Below the pieces are notes generated by a model. That model did no database searches. It was not told where the DNA came from and saw only the letters and a program-made list of their open reading frames with translations. Shown one piece after another: positions 1 through 11,392 of a stretch of 64,000 bases of DNA (its first letter is position 1; each line of letters starts with the position of its first letter). The stretch comes from Acarospora socialis. Taxonomy: Eukaryota > Ascomycota > Lecanoromycetes > Acarosporales > Acarosporaceae. Made by a program: the position numbers and the translations under genes. The DNA is taken from the NCBI GenBank assembly GCA_025617375.2, contig JAMYGW020000008.1, positions 1,364,001 to 1,428,000 on the forward strand. The letters run 5' to 3'.

Positions 1-2
1 TG

Positions 3-122
3 AGGAGGTACTTGTACAAAGACGATATGACAAGATTCTTCACCAATCCCAAGAGTCTACCACTGACTATAGATGTAGTTGAGATAGCCACAAACTTGGA
101 CAAGACTAAATATGATCAGTGA
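3..122 (+). CDS. possible 3' end of a gene cut by the window edge
   Basis: Reading frame 3 is open from the first bases to a TGA at 120-122 and gives 39 residues of ordinary, mixed composition, ending in ...NLDKTKYDQ. The other two forward frames close early. It could be the last exon of a gene starting to the left. No family is recognised, and the stretch is too short to rule out chance. Confidence 0.25.
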   Translation, partial: RRYLYKDDMTRFFTNPKSLPLTIDVVEIATNLDKTKYDQ

Positions 123-720
123 CTTTGGCATCCTCCAATAGCATTTCTATTCATCATGCAAAGTTGGATGATCTTTTCTGCAACAGATGTCGTTCTCCTT
201 ATGGTGTTGCGGGTGGGCAAGGTACCTAAGTGGCAATACGTGTCTTAGTCAGCATCTGATACCTAGGTAATAACTGTGCATACATGTACATACTCATATA
301 GAGCAGCGAGCCTATCGCACATACGCCAGTGTGACTGTGGATTCCAATCGAAAGGTTCGGATAGGTTCCGTTGCGTCCACCTATATACTTCTCTGATGCG
401 TTATCCCAGGCAATACGTCCACAGTTATCCCCAAGGTGCCACATAAACCCCAACATCGCTATACCCCACTTTATTACTGCTTGCTACTTACCAAGCCAGC
501 GTCTGACTCTTAATTGCTTTATCCATCATGCACCGCATGCATCGCTTATCTCTTGCGGGAGGAATAGACCTACAAAGGGGCCAGCCTATCCCCTCGAGTT
601 CAGACTGGGGTACTCTTCGTTGTGTGTTCCTTCCACGTCCAGCTTGAGGGGCGAGCTCCATTGCCTGTTTAACTGCCTGTTTGCTCGTTCGGTCGCTTGC
701 GGTCTTAATCAGCTGGCAAA
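123..720. other. intergenic, upstream of the P450 gene
   Basis: No convincing coding sequence. The short ORFs here are unlike any protein family. It holds one copy of the palindrome AGGTACCT (220-227), also seen at 11.3 kb and 51.5-52.5 kb. It presumably contains the P450 promoter and leader. Confidence 0.5.
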
Positions 721-2702
721 ATGACTTCCTCAGATAGCTCTAGTCTATCGAGACTCCTTTCCCAAGTCACACTTAATTATCTACTTATCGGCGGCCTGCT
801 TTACTTAACTGGCTGCGTGTTATACCAGATCATCCACCACCGCTTCTTTCACCCCTTGTCTCAATTTCCAGGGCCGTTCTGGGCCAGCGTGACGAGACTT
901 TGGATCGCGTATCACAGTGTGAAGGGAGACGAAATGGCTGTCTTCGAGGAGTTGCACAAGAAGCATGGTTCGTTGTAGACCTCGAGTAGCCCTTTCATTT
1001 GGTGTCACTGTGAGAGCCTTGGTCTTGAACTGATATGTGTGGAAGGCCCCGTGGTGAGGGTCACACCTACATTGATGATTGTCAATGACCCGACCCGGCT
1101 ACCGGATATTTATCATAGACAGGCAGATAAGACAAAGTTCTATATGAACGGCCTCTTTGGAAAGGCGGAGAGTGTTTTTAATATGAGCGATTGGAGACAG
1201 CATGCGCAATTCCGAAAGTTTATTGCTGGTCCGGTGAGTGATGTCCCCTTCGAAGCCTTGTCTTTAGCTTGCTTAGGTATCTTTTTCGTTCTCGGTTCAG
1301 TGTTGGATCAAGAAGAACTTGAAAGGGGTAAGATCATCGGTTTCAATGCTTACATATAGGGTGGACAGTATAGCTTTACCCATGTCAAGAGGATGGAGCC
1401 ATTGGTGGATACGAGGGTGCACGACTGGCTCGGCAGGATTGATGAACGGTTCGCGAAGACTGGCAAGCCTGTAGAATTCTCGCGTTGGGCTGTGTAAGTC
1501 AACGTCTTCGGCATAGTTCCATTTCCTCGTGAAGAAAGATCACGATGAACTGATAGCATGTAACTTCCAAAGCTTCATGGCCTACGACATTATCTCGGAA
1601 ATTGCATTCGGCGCACCGGTTGGTTTCGTGGAAACAGGCACTGACGTCGACGGCCTGATCCAAGGATTCCATGATGGATTCCCATTCTTCGCCCTCATGG
1701 GCCGGTTGCACCCTTTCACAAGCTGGGTCAGGGGAACATGGGTTGGCGAGAAATATCTCTTGGCCAAACCAGAGCATCAATCAGGCATTGGCGGGTTGAT
1801 GAGATTCCGGGATAGGTTGCTAGCTCAGCGTGTGAAGGACATCGAAGCGGGAACGACAGCTGGGAGGGTTGACATGTTGCAGACGTGAGTGTGAGTTCTG
1901 TCAATGTGGAGATGAGGAGCGCTAAAAGTTATTCGAGGTTCCTTGAAGCTCGCATGGAAGACGGCAAGCCTCTCGACACGGAGTATATTAAAGCCGAGAT
2001 ACTTCTTATCCTCCTCGCCGGTGCTGACACCACCGGAACCGTCTTCCAAGCCATTGTGCACTACCTCATGCTTGACGCGGCTGTCTACTCCAAGGTCGTG
2101 GCGGAGATCGACGAGGCTACCCGTGCGGGGCACCTCTCCGCGATGCCGCAGTACGACGAGGTTGTTCGGCATTGCCCTTACTACGTCGCTTGTGTTAAGG
2201 AGACCCTGCGTCTCTGCCCACCGGCACAAGGCGTTTTTCCCCGGACCGTATCAAAGGGCGGAATGATGCTCGAGGGGAAGTTTGCCCCCGAGGGCACGGA
2301 GCTGTCCTGCCTTCCATGGATCATCCAACGGAACCGAGAGCTATATGGCGAAGATGCGAACGATTTCAGACCCGAGAGATGGCTGGAAAGCGAGGAGAAG
2401 GCGAAAGAGTATAACAAGTACAGCATGGCGTTTGGCTATGGGCCCAGGATCTGTCTGGGCAAGGACATTGCGCTCATGGAGTTGTACAAGGCACCGTTGC
2501 AGGCAAGTTCCAGCATAAACCTCATGCATTATCGTCACTTCATTGCCGGGATCTTTTCGTGCTGACGGTCGTCTAGTTCCTTCGTACCTACCAGTTCCAA
2601 GCCGCGCCCGGGAAGAAGCCTGGCAGTTGTGTCAATTTCGGAGGCATAGTTTACTGGAAGGATGTCTGGCTTCAGATCGAAAGGCGTACCCCGGTCGTCT
2701 GA
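721..2702 (+). CDS. cytochrome P450 monooxygenase, pisatin demethylase-like
   Basis: Haem-thiolate monooxygenase, expected in the ER membrane with electrons from a P450 reductase. Six exons fit: 721-967, 1046-1233, 1369-1493, 1573-1884, 1938-2502 and 2577-2702, giving 520 residues, a normal fungal length. A hydrophobic anchor lies at about residues 18-40 and is followed by the PGPFW hinge. The I-helix motif AGADTT is at 318-323, ExxR is KETLR (E379, R382), and PERW follows at 436-439. The haem loop [10 protein letters not shown] carries the ligand Cys463. All catalytic landmarks are intact. Intron 5 (2503-2576) begins with GC (cag|gcaagt) rather than GT. By general resemblance the protein falls with pisatin-demethylase-type (CYP57-like) P450s of filamentous fungi; its substrate cannot be told. 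The next gene is convergent and encodes a flavin reductase-type protein. Confidence 0.9.
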
Positions 2703-3455
2703 AAACGCCATGTACGGAATCAAACCGGAGCTTGACTCGATGACCCATATACTTGCATGATTGAACACATGCCGAGTGGCGGAGAATTCCAGTCCTGGGT
2801 GGATTTGTGCGTCTTTCTAACAAAACCTGGTACGGGATGCAACAAGAAGTGCCAAGGGACAGGTAAGTTGGACTTGGTAAATCATCGTGGCTGATATCTT
2901 AACGACGATATCGTGAGTACAAGTAAGTTCTGTAGGCATCTTTCCTTGGCAGTCTTGATTATCATGTAACGGCACGATCTTGCTTGGTAATAGCGTTGTA
3001 GCCTGATGGAAAAGTGCGTCTTTCTCTATGGCTTGACAGTGCTAGCATGGTATGAAGACAATTGACATAATCCTCATCAACCCGCAACTTTGACTTAACT
3101 ACAAGATTCCGAAGAAGAACTACACAAGTTTTGCAGCAAAGACCTTCATATGTTGTATGATGAGGATTAAGAATACTGCGGAGCACTCCAGAATCAGTTG
3201 TTATACCTAGTCCTCAGCTAAGTATGGGGCTGGTTTTATCTACTTCTGTCGTCAGGTGCAAAATCTTGAGGCTGGCGAAGAGTCTCGTCAATCGCCTTCG
3301 TATACGAGAGAAAGCAATGCAGCCCCGAAACCTTTCGCAGTACCCCGTGCAGGAGGGCTTTCACAGTGAAAATCCGTTTTAAGAATATTTGAACTACCCA
3401 TGTAGATCTAGTGAATCGCGCTTATTCTGTCTAAGAATGAAAAAGTCCGTTCCAC
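2703..3455. other. intergenic, between convergent genes
   Basis: This is the shared 3' space of the P450 and the flavoprotein gene. Small ORFs on both strands have no recognisable similarity. Nothing else stands out. Confidence 0.5.
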
Positions 3456-5334
3456 CTAGTAATTGAAATCCTCATAAACAACCTCCTTCCCACCCAACCA
3501 CTCCAAAAGACTCTTCCTCAACGCCGTCCCCGTGCAGATGTACCACCTAGCACTGTCCGCCTGTAAATCAGCCCCCAGCATCCGTCTGCGCTCCACCTTC
3601 GTGCCTAACGTTGCCAGATCTCGCAACATCGCCTTCTCTTCCTCCGAAACCGTCGACTCGTCGCCCGTCATGAACAGACTCGTCGAGCCAGGTAATTTCG
3701 GGAAGCGCTCGAACGTGTCCACCACAAGACCGACATCGCGAACGTTAAGTGTCCAGAAAAGACGTAACCGCGCCGTATCCAGATGCGGCAGTTGTGCGAG
3801 CAAGGGCGTGATGCCAATGCCACCCGCCACGAACGATATCGTTCCATCCCCCGCGCTTTGCCGGACAGCGAACTCGCCGCCGAAGCCGCGAAGCGGGATC
3901 TCCAGAGCCGTCCGCGCGCTCTGCCGGAAGAGGAAGCCCGTCACGCCGCCAACCTTGCGGATCGTGATCTCGAACTCGTCGTCCGGAAACCCGGTCCCGG
4001 ACGTCGACGAAACGGTGAACGTCCTCAGATAGTCGTCGTTGAGGCTCCGTGGGTCGTCGTCACGCATGTGGCTGTAGCCCATACTCAGCTCGTCTTCGAA
4101 GGCGAGCGCGACGTACTGGCCTGGTGTCCAGCGGCCCGCGGCGACGGGGTCGCTGATACTGAAGCGGAAGCGGGCGATGGTTGGCGTGAGGGGTGTTTTG
4201 GCTAGGAGTTTGGCGTAGACGACGTCGGATTTCTTGGCTTGCGTGTCGGGCATGGGCCGCTCGGTGGTGAGGAGTCGGACGGGTGGGTTATAGGGGGATG
4301 GGTCGCCGGCGGAGCCGCGGAATGCGAGGCCGTTTTGAACGAATCTGGAGGCTGTCACGGTAACTCTGACGGCGAGGTTGGAGCGTGGGAGGATGCTGGA
4401 TGCGTCCTTGCCGACGAGGATGTCTGTGGTGCCGGTCACGTAGAGGACGTCTCCGGTTTCGAAGTCCGGGAATACAAGGCCGGCTTGAGGGGTGGTTTGC
4501 AAATTGCCTAGGGTTTGGTAGAGGCGATTGCCGGAGTACTCGGGGTAGACGAAAACCGCGCCGGTTGAATCGTTCGAGACCAAGCGAACAAAGCCCGGTG
4601 GGCCACCGCGATGATTGGTGTCCATGTCCGATTCATGGTTGGAGCTGGAGATGAAGAAGAGGTCGGATTTGGAGAGCAAGTCTACGGCTTCCTTGGGGAG
4701 ATAGGAATCACCGGTAATGAGTTTCGGGCTTGGCGTCGACGAAGAGATATGTTTTGCATTCAGATATTTGGGACAATTGCCTGTGGTAACGATTAGTAGG
4801 TTCGATATCTTGTGGCGTGCTTGAGATTTTACCTAAACTCTGCTCTATCTTCACCACCAACTGCACTTCTCCGGTTCCGTCATCCTCCTCCTCTCCTTCA
4901 CCCCCTAACCGCGCGAGAGCACCCGCCACCATTCGTCCGTACAACTTGACCCGCTTTCTCTTTGCCAGATCAATCACCAACCCACCCACCATCCTTCCCT
5001 GCCCTGCCTCTCTCACGACCTCCCCATCGTCTCTTCCCCCTAACAGCGTTTCGACAACGGGATCATGTTTCCGATCCACAAGCGTCTTGACACCAACGAT
5101 GGACTGTGCGATAGGTCTCGAGAAACCAGGCTCTCCACCCCACACCGTGGTCCACGGCCTTCCTTCCTTGTCGATCGCCCCCAGTGCCAGTAATGGGGCG
5201 GACTGGAGCATGTAAGCGGCGCCAGGCGTCAGGAAGGGGGATGTAGGGTTTTCCTGATACGGGACGCGTAGAAGGGATTGCATTGCTGACTCGCCGGAAT
5301 GCCAGCCTAGGTCGGAGGAGTGGATGAATGCCAT
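3456..5334 (-). CDS. PNPOx-like/ferredoxin reductase-type FAD/NAD oxidoreductase
   Basis: Two exons, 5334-4833 and 4780-3456, joined across a 52-base intron, give 608 residues. The first ATG is at 5334 (MAFIHSSDLGWHSGE); the frame runs open a little further upstream, but only to a TTG codon. The N-terminal part resembles the flavin split-barrel (pyridoxamine-phosphate-oxidase-like) fold, with a conserved-looking WTTVWGGEPGF stretch. The C-terminal part is a ferredoxin-reductase-type module. RTFTVSS (about residue 418) is the FAD-binding R-x-[YF]-[ST] motif, and GGIGITP (about 485) is the pyridine-nucleotide loop. The end WYICTG...VVYEDFNY also fits this module. No C-terminal 2Fe-2S domain follows. 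It should transfer electrons from NAD(P)H through FAD to an unknown acceptor. This fusion is known in fungi, but its substrate is not. Confidence 0.8.
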
Positions 5335-6155
5335 TTCATATAACCCCAACTGGTCTCACGGCCAAACACCTTAAGAGGAGAAAGCTGAAAACAGAGAATT
5401 TAGAAAAATATCCTACGGATTCATCAGGCACAAAGCGAGGAAAATCTATACAGACAATGATCAGACTATAAGAAAGCCAACTTCAACATCGGAGCAGAAT
5501 ATTATATGCTACCTTTTGATTCCTAATCTGAGAAATAATATGTGATTATTAAACAAATGTTCCGATCGGCTATGGATGTGCTACCTATAGCACCACCAAG
5601 CACCTCATCGCCGGCGGGGTAATGGAGATGACTGAACCCGAACGGTTAGTCTAAGCTGTTGTATATGTTAAAATGATGACAGCTTTCCAGTCCGATAAAA
5701 ATCGACTCTTTCAGACCCTTAAGACCCGAGCGAGTCCCAGTGGTCATTCGTTTACAGCATCAGGATCAGTTAAGGTGCTTATCTGCAGTACAGTGGCGGA
5801 AGCACATGTTAAGAGCCGCATTTCTACCTTAGGTCTAAAAATAGGTTACTTTCCAAGAGGTATATGTATGAAACACAACCTGTCAACCGGTTTCATACAA
5901 CAGTCGCCGTTAGACAGAAATCACGACTTTCGCTCACTACCGTGACATAACGTTCCCTCTTGATGTCCTTCTAAGTCCAGCCTGGACGTTCTGGAAACAG
6001 TCCGGCTTGATCTGTTTCTCTGCATAGGCGATTCTTTTTGGAATTGCCACACTTCGCTACCCCTTCAGTCACTTTAAAGATTTCTTCAACGCCGTTTACA
6101 CAGAACAGATTGAAATACTGTCAAGAATCGGAATCCCACAGAGGGCCTTGACAAG
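5335..6155. other. intergenic, divergent promoter region
   Basis: It lies between the starts of two divergent genes, the flavoprotein (-) and the MARVEL-like protein (+). It is fairly AT-rich at 5390-5560. No protein family is seen in the short ORFs. Confidence 0.5.
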
Positions 6156-7051
6156 ATGGCCAAAAGCAAAGTCAAGAAGCAGCCGTCCCACTACCCCGTC
6201 ATCCCCTTCCACCTCATCCGACTCGCTCAACTCCTCTCCTCCCTTGTCGTCTCCGCAATTATGTTCTACTTCATCTACCACCTTACCCACGGCGACTACA
6301 AAATCCCATGGACGTTTCTCCTCGTACGCCCTCCTCTCTCATCCCCACCGATTGCCATGACCGTCCACTAACCCTCCTCTCCGTCACTCAGCTCCTCGGC
6401 GTATCCCTCCTCACCCTCATCACACTCGCCCTAACCATAACCTTCTACTGCTGCCGCGCCCTCAACCCGTTCTTCAACCTGACCCTGAACATCGGCCTCT
6501 CCGTCCTCTGGGCCCTCTCCTGGTCGCTCCTGACCTGGAACATGTCCGGCACCCTCACGCACACCTGCAACACCGAGAACTGGGGCGACGCGTCAGGCAC
6601 CATGGTCTGCCGGGTCTACAAGGCGCTCTTCACCTTCGCGCTCGTGGGCTTGTACGTCCTTCTTCTCTCCTATTCATTGCTCCCTTCCCCTCTCCCTGTC
6701 CCTTACTCTCAAACGAAAGCCAACGCCCATCCCTAACACTCCCAAAACAGTCTCAGCACCCTCGTAGCCCTAGCCCTCGACATCCTCACCCGCCGGCGCC
6801 AAACGCGCCGAGGCACCTACAACGCAATGCAGGACGTCAAACTCGCCGCCAACGACCCCATCGATCCTTACCAGCAGGGCGGAGACATGCCGGCACTCGG
6901 GACCGGACCGGGGGCGGGGCTGGGAACGTACGGCGCCGATGTGGCGCGTCCGTATCGCGCGCAGCAGCCGATTGAGGCGCAGCGGTTCGGGTACAGTGTG
7001 CCGGTCGAGCAGGGGAGTTACGATACGGGTTATCATGGTGCTGGGCACTGA
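6156..7051 (+). CDS. MARVEL-like four-helix membrane protein
   Basis: Three exons, 6156-6323, 6392-6651 and 6751-7051, give 242 residues. Four hydrophobic segments are visible, at about residues 25-45, 57-78, 88-106 and 130-155. Two conserved-looking cysteines and a WNMSGTL stretch lie in the loop between helices 3 and 4. A hydrophilic Gly/Pro/Tyr-rich cytoplasmic tail follows. This topology and the short basic N-terminus (MAKSKVKKQ) match the MARVEL-domain proteins common in Pezizomycotina plasma membranes. Their general role is in membrane subdomain organisation, but the function of this member is unknown. Starting at 6156 gives the best membrane frame; the overlapping ATG at 6148 lies in another frame and is rejected. 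Confidence 0.75.
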
Positions 7052-7809
7052 GCGTGTAGGATGCTGAAGCTGTGAAGCAAAAGAAGAACGCGGGATATTC
7101 GTTAATAATAGCGCGGAACTTGTCGTTGAAATGATGGAGATTAAGGCGTTTGGGTCGTTTGATTGCCAGCGAAGGAGGTAAGGTAAGGTAGGGTGGAACG
7201 AGTAAGATCCTGGTCGCGTTGCGATTGTAGTTCGAGGGCTGGAACCGCGTTTGTGGCTGGGTCTATCTAGGCATGGGATATTGGAGCGTCGCTCCATATC
7301 TCCGTGTATCACCTTTCGTCCGGTTAGAGTTTAGATGTGGAGTTGACCGTCTACGCTTCTATCGGAGACAACTCCAGTGTCTGTGAAGGCACCATGTATA
7401 CACAGCACGAGCCTCTACAGTTGCTCGTTCATGCACGAATCCGCAAGAATGCTCAATTTGGATCCCAATCATATATAGTACATTTCTTTTGGATTTATCT
7501 TCCTCTATTCTCCGAAATACATATACATCCTTTATCCTATGGGTATCGTCCATCCATCCCTCCATCGCCGAAGAAATCCAAGCCAGATTTTGCCACCCAC
7601 CCGTCCTCACCCCGCTATGCAGAAAAATATGGACAAATTTTCACCGTGATCAGATCGCCTCGCTATGCCAAGCCATGCCATGCAAGCCAAATATCATATG
7701 CAAAAGATCCTGCGCAGAAGCGACCCGAGTGTGAACCAGACCGACTCTCATTTACCCAGCCCCCGGTTCCAATCCCAGGCCACCCGAAATGTGGAGGAGA
7801 AAAAGCCGC
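7052..7809. other. intergenic, between convergent genes
   Basis: 3' space of the MARVEL-like gene (+) and ataxin-10 (-). ORFs at 7337-7813 read across low-complexity sequence and resemble no family. Nothing else is seen. Confidence 0.45.
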
Positions 7810-10800
7810 CTAAATCGTCACCACCGGCCCGCCCTCCCTCCGCCTCAAGCACACCTTCCCGCCATCTCCCACAAAGGTCTCATACCCCCTCTTATCGAGC
7901 ACCTCATCCGGCACCGTCTTCCTCGCCTCCAACTCCTCCACGACCCTCTGATTCTCCCGATTCCCCTCGAGCAAGAACCTCAAACACATGATGGCGTGTT
8001 CCCTGATATACGGATTGTGGGCGTCGAAGTTGCAGCAGCTGAGGATCATCTCGACGCCACCGAAGCGCCGCACCTGTTCCTGCACCAGGGACGATTTCCA
8101 GACGAGCGAGGAGAGCACGAGCACGACGAGTTTCTTGAGGTTGCGCCATTCGAATTCGGAGGGGTCTTCGATGCCGAGGGGCTGCGAGTCGGTGTCGGGG
8201 GCGGAGGGGTCGTTGGGGTCGGAGGCGTAGGTGAGGTCGTTGGCGGTGGGATCGTAGGGGCGCTCGACGGCGACGGGCGTAGGTGCGGGGGAAGGGCTGT
8301 GGGCGGGTTGGGTGCCGTTGGAGGCGGCGGCGGCGACGGTGGGAGGTAGGTTCGTCGACGCTGTGAGTGGGGCTTTGGGGATGCTGGCGTCTAGTTCTCG
8401 GAGCAGTGTGACTAGCTCGCTGACGATCTCCCACTTGACGAGTAACGACTTCCAGTAGTCGTGCTCGGTCAGAACGGCGAAGAATTCGAGGAATTGATAC
8501 ACTCCCTCGTACACTCTTTCCATGTCCCAGAGGTTGAGCGGGAAATCCTCCGGAAGAGCGCTCCCCGCTCGGATCTGGCCTTGAAGGTAGATCAAGGCGC
8601 AAGTCTCGGGTATGATTGACTGACGGAAGACGGTGAAGATGTATCGCACGATAAGCACTTCAACACGCGCAGGAGCGGCGAGACGTTGAGAGGCTGCGGA
8701 CTGATTAGATCCTGGCGCAGCAGGGTTCCGGACTCGGAAGATTTGAGTGAGGATCTTCATTACCACGGATTGCGCAGGAGAAACGATATCTTTGACTCTA
8801 ATCAACGGGTTGTTAGCTCTACAACGCGAAGATAGGCTCGATGGTGCACTCACTCTCCAAAGGTTTGATATGCAAACGGCATCAAACCGTTCTGTAAGAT
8901 GGCTTCCATGATCTGTTGCATCATCTTGAAGTAGAACTCGTCGTCCGTCAAATCCCAAGCAGCGATAAAGATGAGTAATTCCCTGAGCAGGTTTCTACCA
9001 GACTCTTGGGCCAAAAGAATATTGCATCTTACAGCCTGCATTTTCTGCATCTCGCTAGTATTGCCAGGCGATTTCGGACCAAAGCCATCAACAATGCCCG
9101 CCTGGATGATCATCGGCAAGGCCTCAATCTCTGTAGGTCCCAAAACGAGTGGGATGTCGGTTAACAGTCCGCGCTCTTGATCGCCCGGACCGCGATATTC
9201 TTCGTCTTCTTCATCCTCTTCTTCGACACTACCATCTGCAGCTACGTCCGACCCTCGGATATCGCCTTCCTCCCCTTCTGCATGCTCTTCATCATTCTCC
9301 GACACTGTGTAATGCTGCTCTTCCTCTTCTCCTTCAGCGGGTAATTGTGAGGATTCTTGAAGACGGGCCATAAGCTGGTCTTTTGCTGCTTGAAGAGTCT
9401 CGGCAGCGGATTGAGGTGTACGCCCAATTGTCAAGTCATCTGCCGAGATGACGTTCGTGGTGGTACTCGTGTACAGTGTCGAATCCGGGAGGTTGGTCCA
9501 ATTCCATGACCTTGATCGAGACATCTCAGCGGGACCGGCCGTTTCATGGTCCTGGAGCTGACTGTTACCCCTGCGGCTACTCTCAGAACTCTCCTCTAGC
9601 GTTTTGGCCGTGTCTTGTGGAGATGTATGAGCTTTATTGAGAAGGGCACTGTTCTGTGCGAGAGTGATACCGGCAATCCCTTGAACTGTGTCAATTAGCT
9701 GATCCTTCAGCATCTCCGCATTATCCGCCGAGTTGGCAGGTAAGTGTTGGCTAGAATCCGCAAGGGCACCTAGTGCAATCTGGATGTCTTTTAGGTCTGC
9801 CATCTGACTGCCGGATGAGCTGCCTTTGGGGGGTTTTGTAGCGTTATTATATTTATCGGTCTCAGCCATATCTCCGGTCAAAGCATCGGTTTCTTTGCGA
9901 GAGTCGATGTTACCTGTAAAGTATGGATCTGCGGACTGAGAACTACCAAAGAGGTCGAGCCAAAGTAAGAGCTTGCGGTGCTCGTTGTGCATTACGAGAT
10001 TATGTAGAAATTGCAAACTGGTGACCAAGAGCTTCTTGTCTATATCCCCAGATCTTAGCTATGTACTGCAGAGATGAGGATCATGACTGCTCAGTTCAAT
10101 GGTGGTTTAGGATGCGATAAAGCACCTAAATCTCGTCTAGGAATTATTTCATAGTCACTTACAGACGGTCACAATCTTCTGCCACTTCTCCTCGTTTGGA
10201 GTTTCCGCTTCTCCATCGTAACCTCTCGCTGTCACACGAACACAGACATCGATCAGCTTTAATATCTGCTGATCAAACCCGGTGTCCGCTGCTAAGTTCT
10301 GTGCTTTGCTTGTTGTGGCTAATAAATTCCTCGCAATCATGCAAAGGTCGTTGAGACGTTCGATATAATCGAGCAGAGTGACGTAGTTGAGTGCGACAAG
10401 GGCTGAAGAAGAACCGTTGTAGTTGGTGCCGACAGAGTCATGAGCGGCGAAAGACAGCGGCTCGAGAACAGGGACAGCTACGGTGAACACACCCGTGAGA
10501 CCGACCCACAGCTCAGCAGAAAGACCAAGTGCGTGTCTAGACCCAAAACATCATTAGCTCTAATGCTGCAACCGTAGAGAAAGCTCAGGGCAAGTAGGGC
10601 ATGGGAGGTAGTGAACGGGAAAGACCAGTCCCACGCTCCTACAGATTAGGCTAAGAGAAGCAGCTTGAAGACGCTTATTGTAGTAGACGGCCACTCACCT
10701 TGCTTCAGCGTCTCTCTGACTTCTTTCCATTACCTTCTTGCCCATAAGCAAGATCGTGGACATGCGCTTCTCATCTAGAATGCCTGGTGTTTCGAAATGA

Positions 10801-11075
10801 CTTTGGGTCGCCAGCAGGACGAGCTTCAACAACACCTCGGCTGGATTGCATTTTCGTCTCTGCTGTTGCTGGCCTGGTGTCATGTTGTCACTCGTCTTTG
10901 ACCATGTAACGAGCGCACACAGCCTTGAAGACGTTCGCCGGTGAGGTGTTAGTATTGTCAGAGTGTACAAGATGGCAAACGGTTCAGCGACCAGCTTCAC
11001 GTAGCCTTGGGACCCTAGAAACAATTCGGCAGAATTAATAATGAAAAGTTGAGCCTCGGGGCGTTTTATTCTCAT
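7810..11075 (-). CDS. ataxin-10 homologue (Ctr86-type, armadillo-like)
   Basis: Four exons fit: 11075-10699, 10536-10163, 10039-8854 and 8797-7810, giving up to 974 residues. The C-terminal part (NLKKLVVLVLSS..., then HNPYIREHAIMCLRFLLEGN and ENQRVVEELEA) is the characteristic ataxin-10 domain. It sits near the end, as in other fungi, where the family (yeast Ctr86) is linked to cytokinesis and cell growth. Upstream helices such as LLVTSLQFLHNLVMHNEHRK fit armadillo-type repeats. Between the two lies a long Ser/Glu/Asp-rich insert (coding for runs such as EEEDEEDEE), which makes this copy longer than most. The start is uncertain: 11075 is the first ATG of the open frame, but an ATG at 10883 (MTPGQQQQRRK) is also plausible. 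The SWF1 gene lies 317 bases upstream in the same orientation. Confidence 0.82.
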
Positions 11076-11392
11076 CGCAGAGCTTATCGACAAACCCTTG
11101 TACTGAGATCTTGACGCTTTACGCAGTTGCGTTAGATCAGAGCGGAGGCCGGGTGAGGTTACTCCGTGGTTGATAGCTTATGTAATTTTCGGTTCTCCTG
11201 CCCTCGTCACTTGCCCTCGCCATGGTATCCAGTTGTCTCGCGAAGTTGGTCTACAAATCATACTTCCTCTTCCATATGGGCAGTATCTTCAAGCCTAGGT
11301 ACCTGTACTCTATGCTACGATTATAGAGCTATCCAGAGGCTTGTGTAGGGTCAACAAACGTAACTGGAGGTGAACATTCTTAAGATGCCTTA

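Noticed and set aside
3532-5215. several + strand ORFs opposite the flavoprotein gene
   Set aside because: They are shadows. The minus strand carries the FAD and nucleotide motifs and the only well-spliced gene.
7904-8602. 232-residue Arg-rich ORF within ataxin-10
   Set aside because: It is a shadow frame of the ataxin-10 last exon, whose own frame holds the conserved domain.
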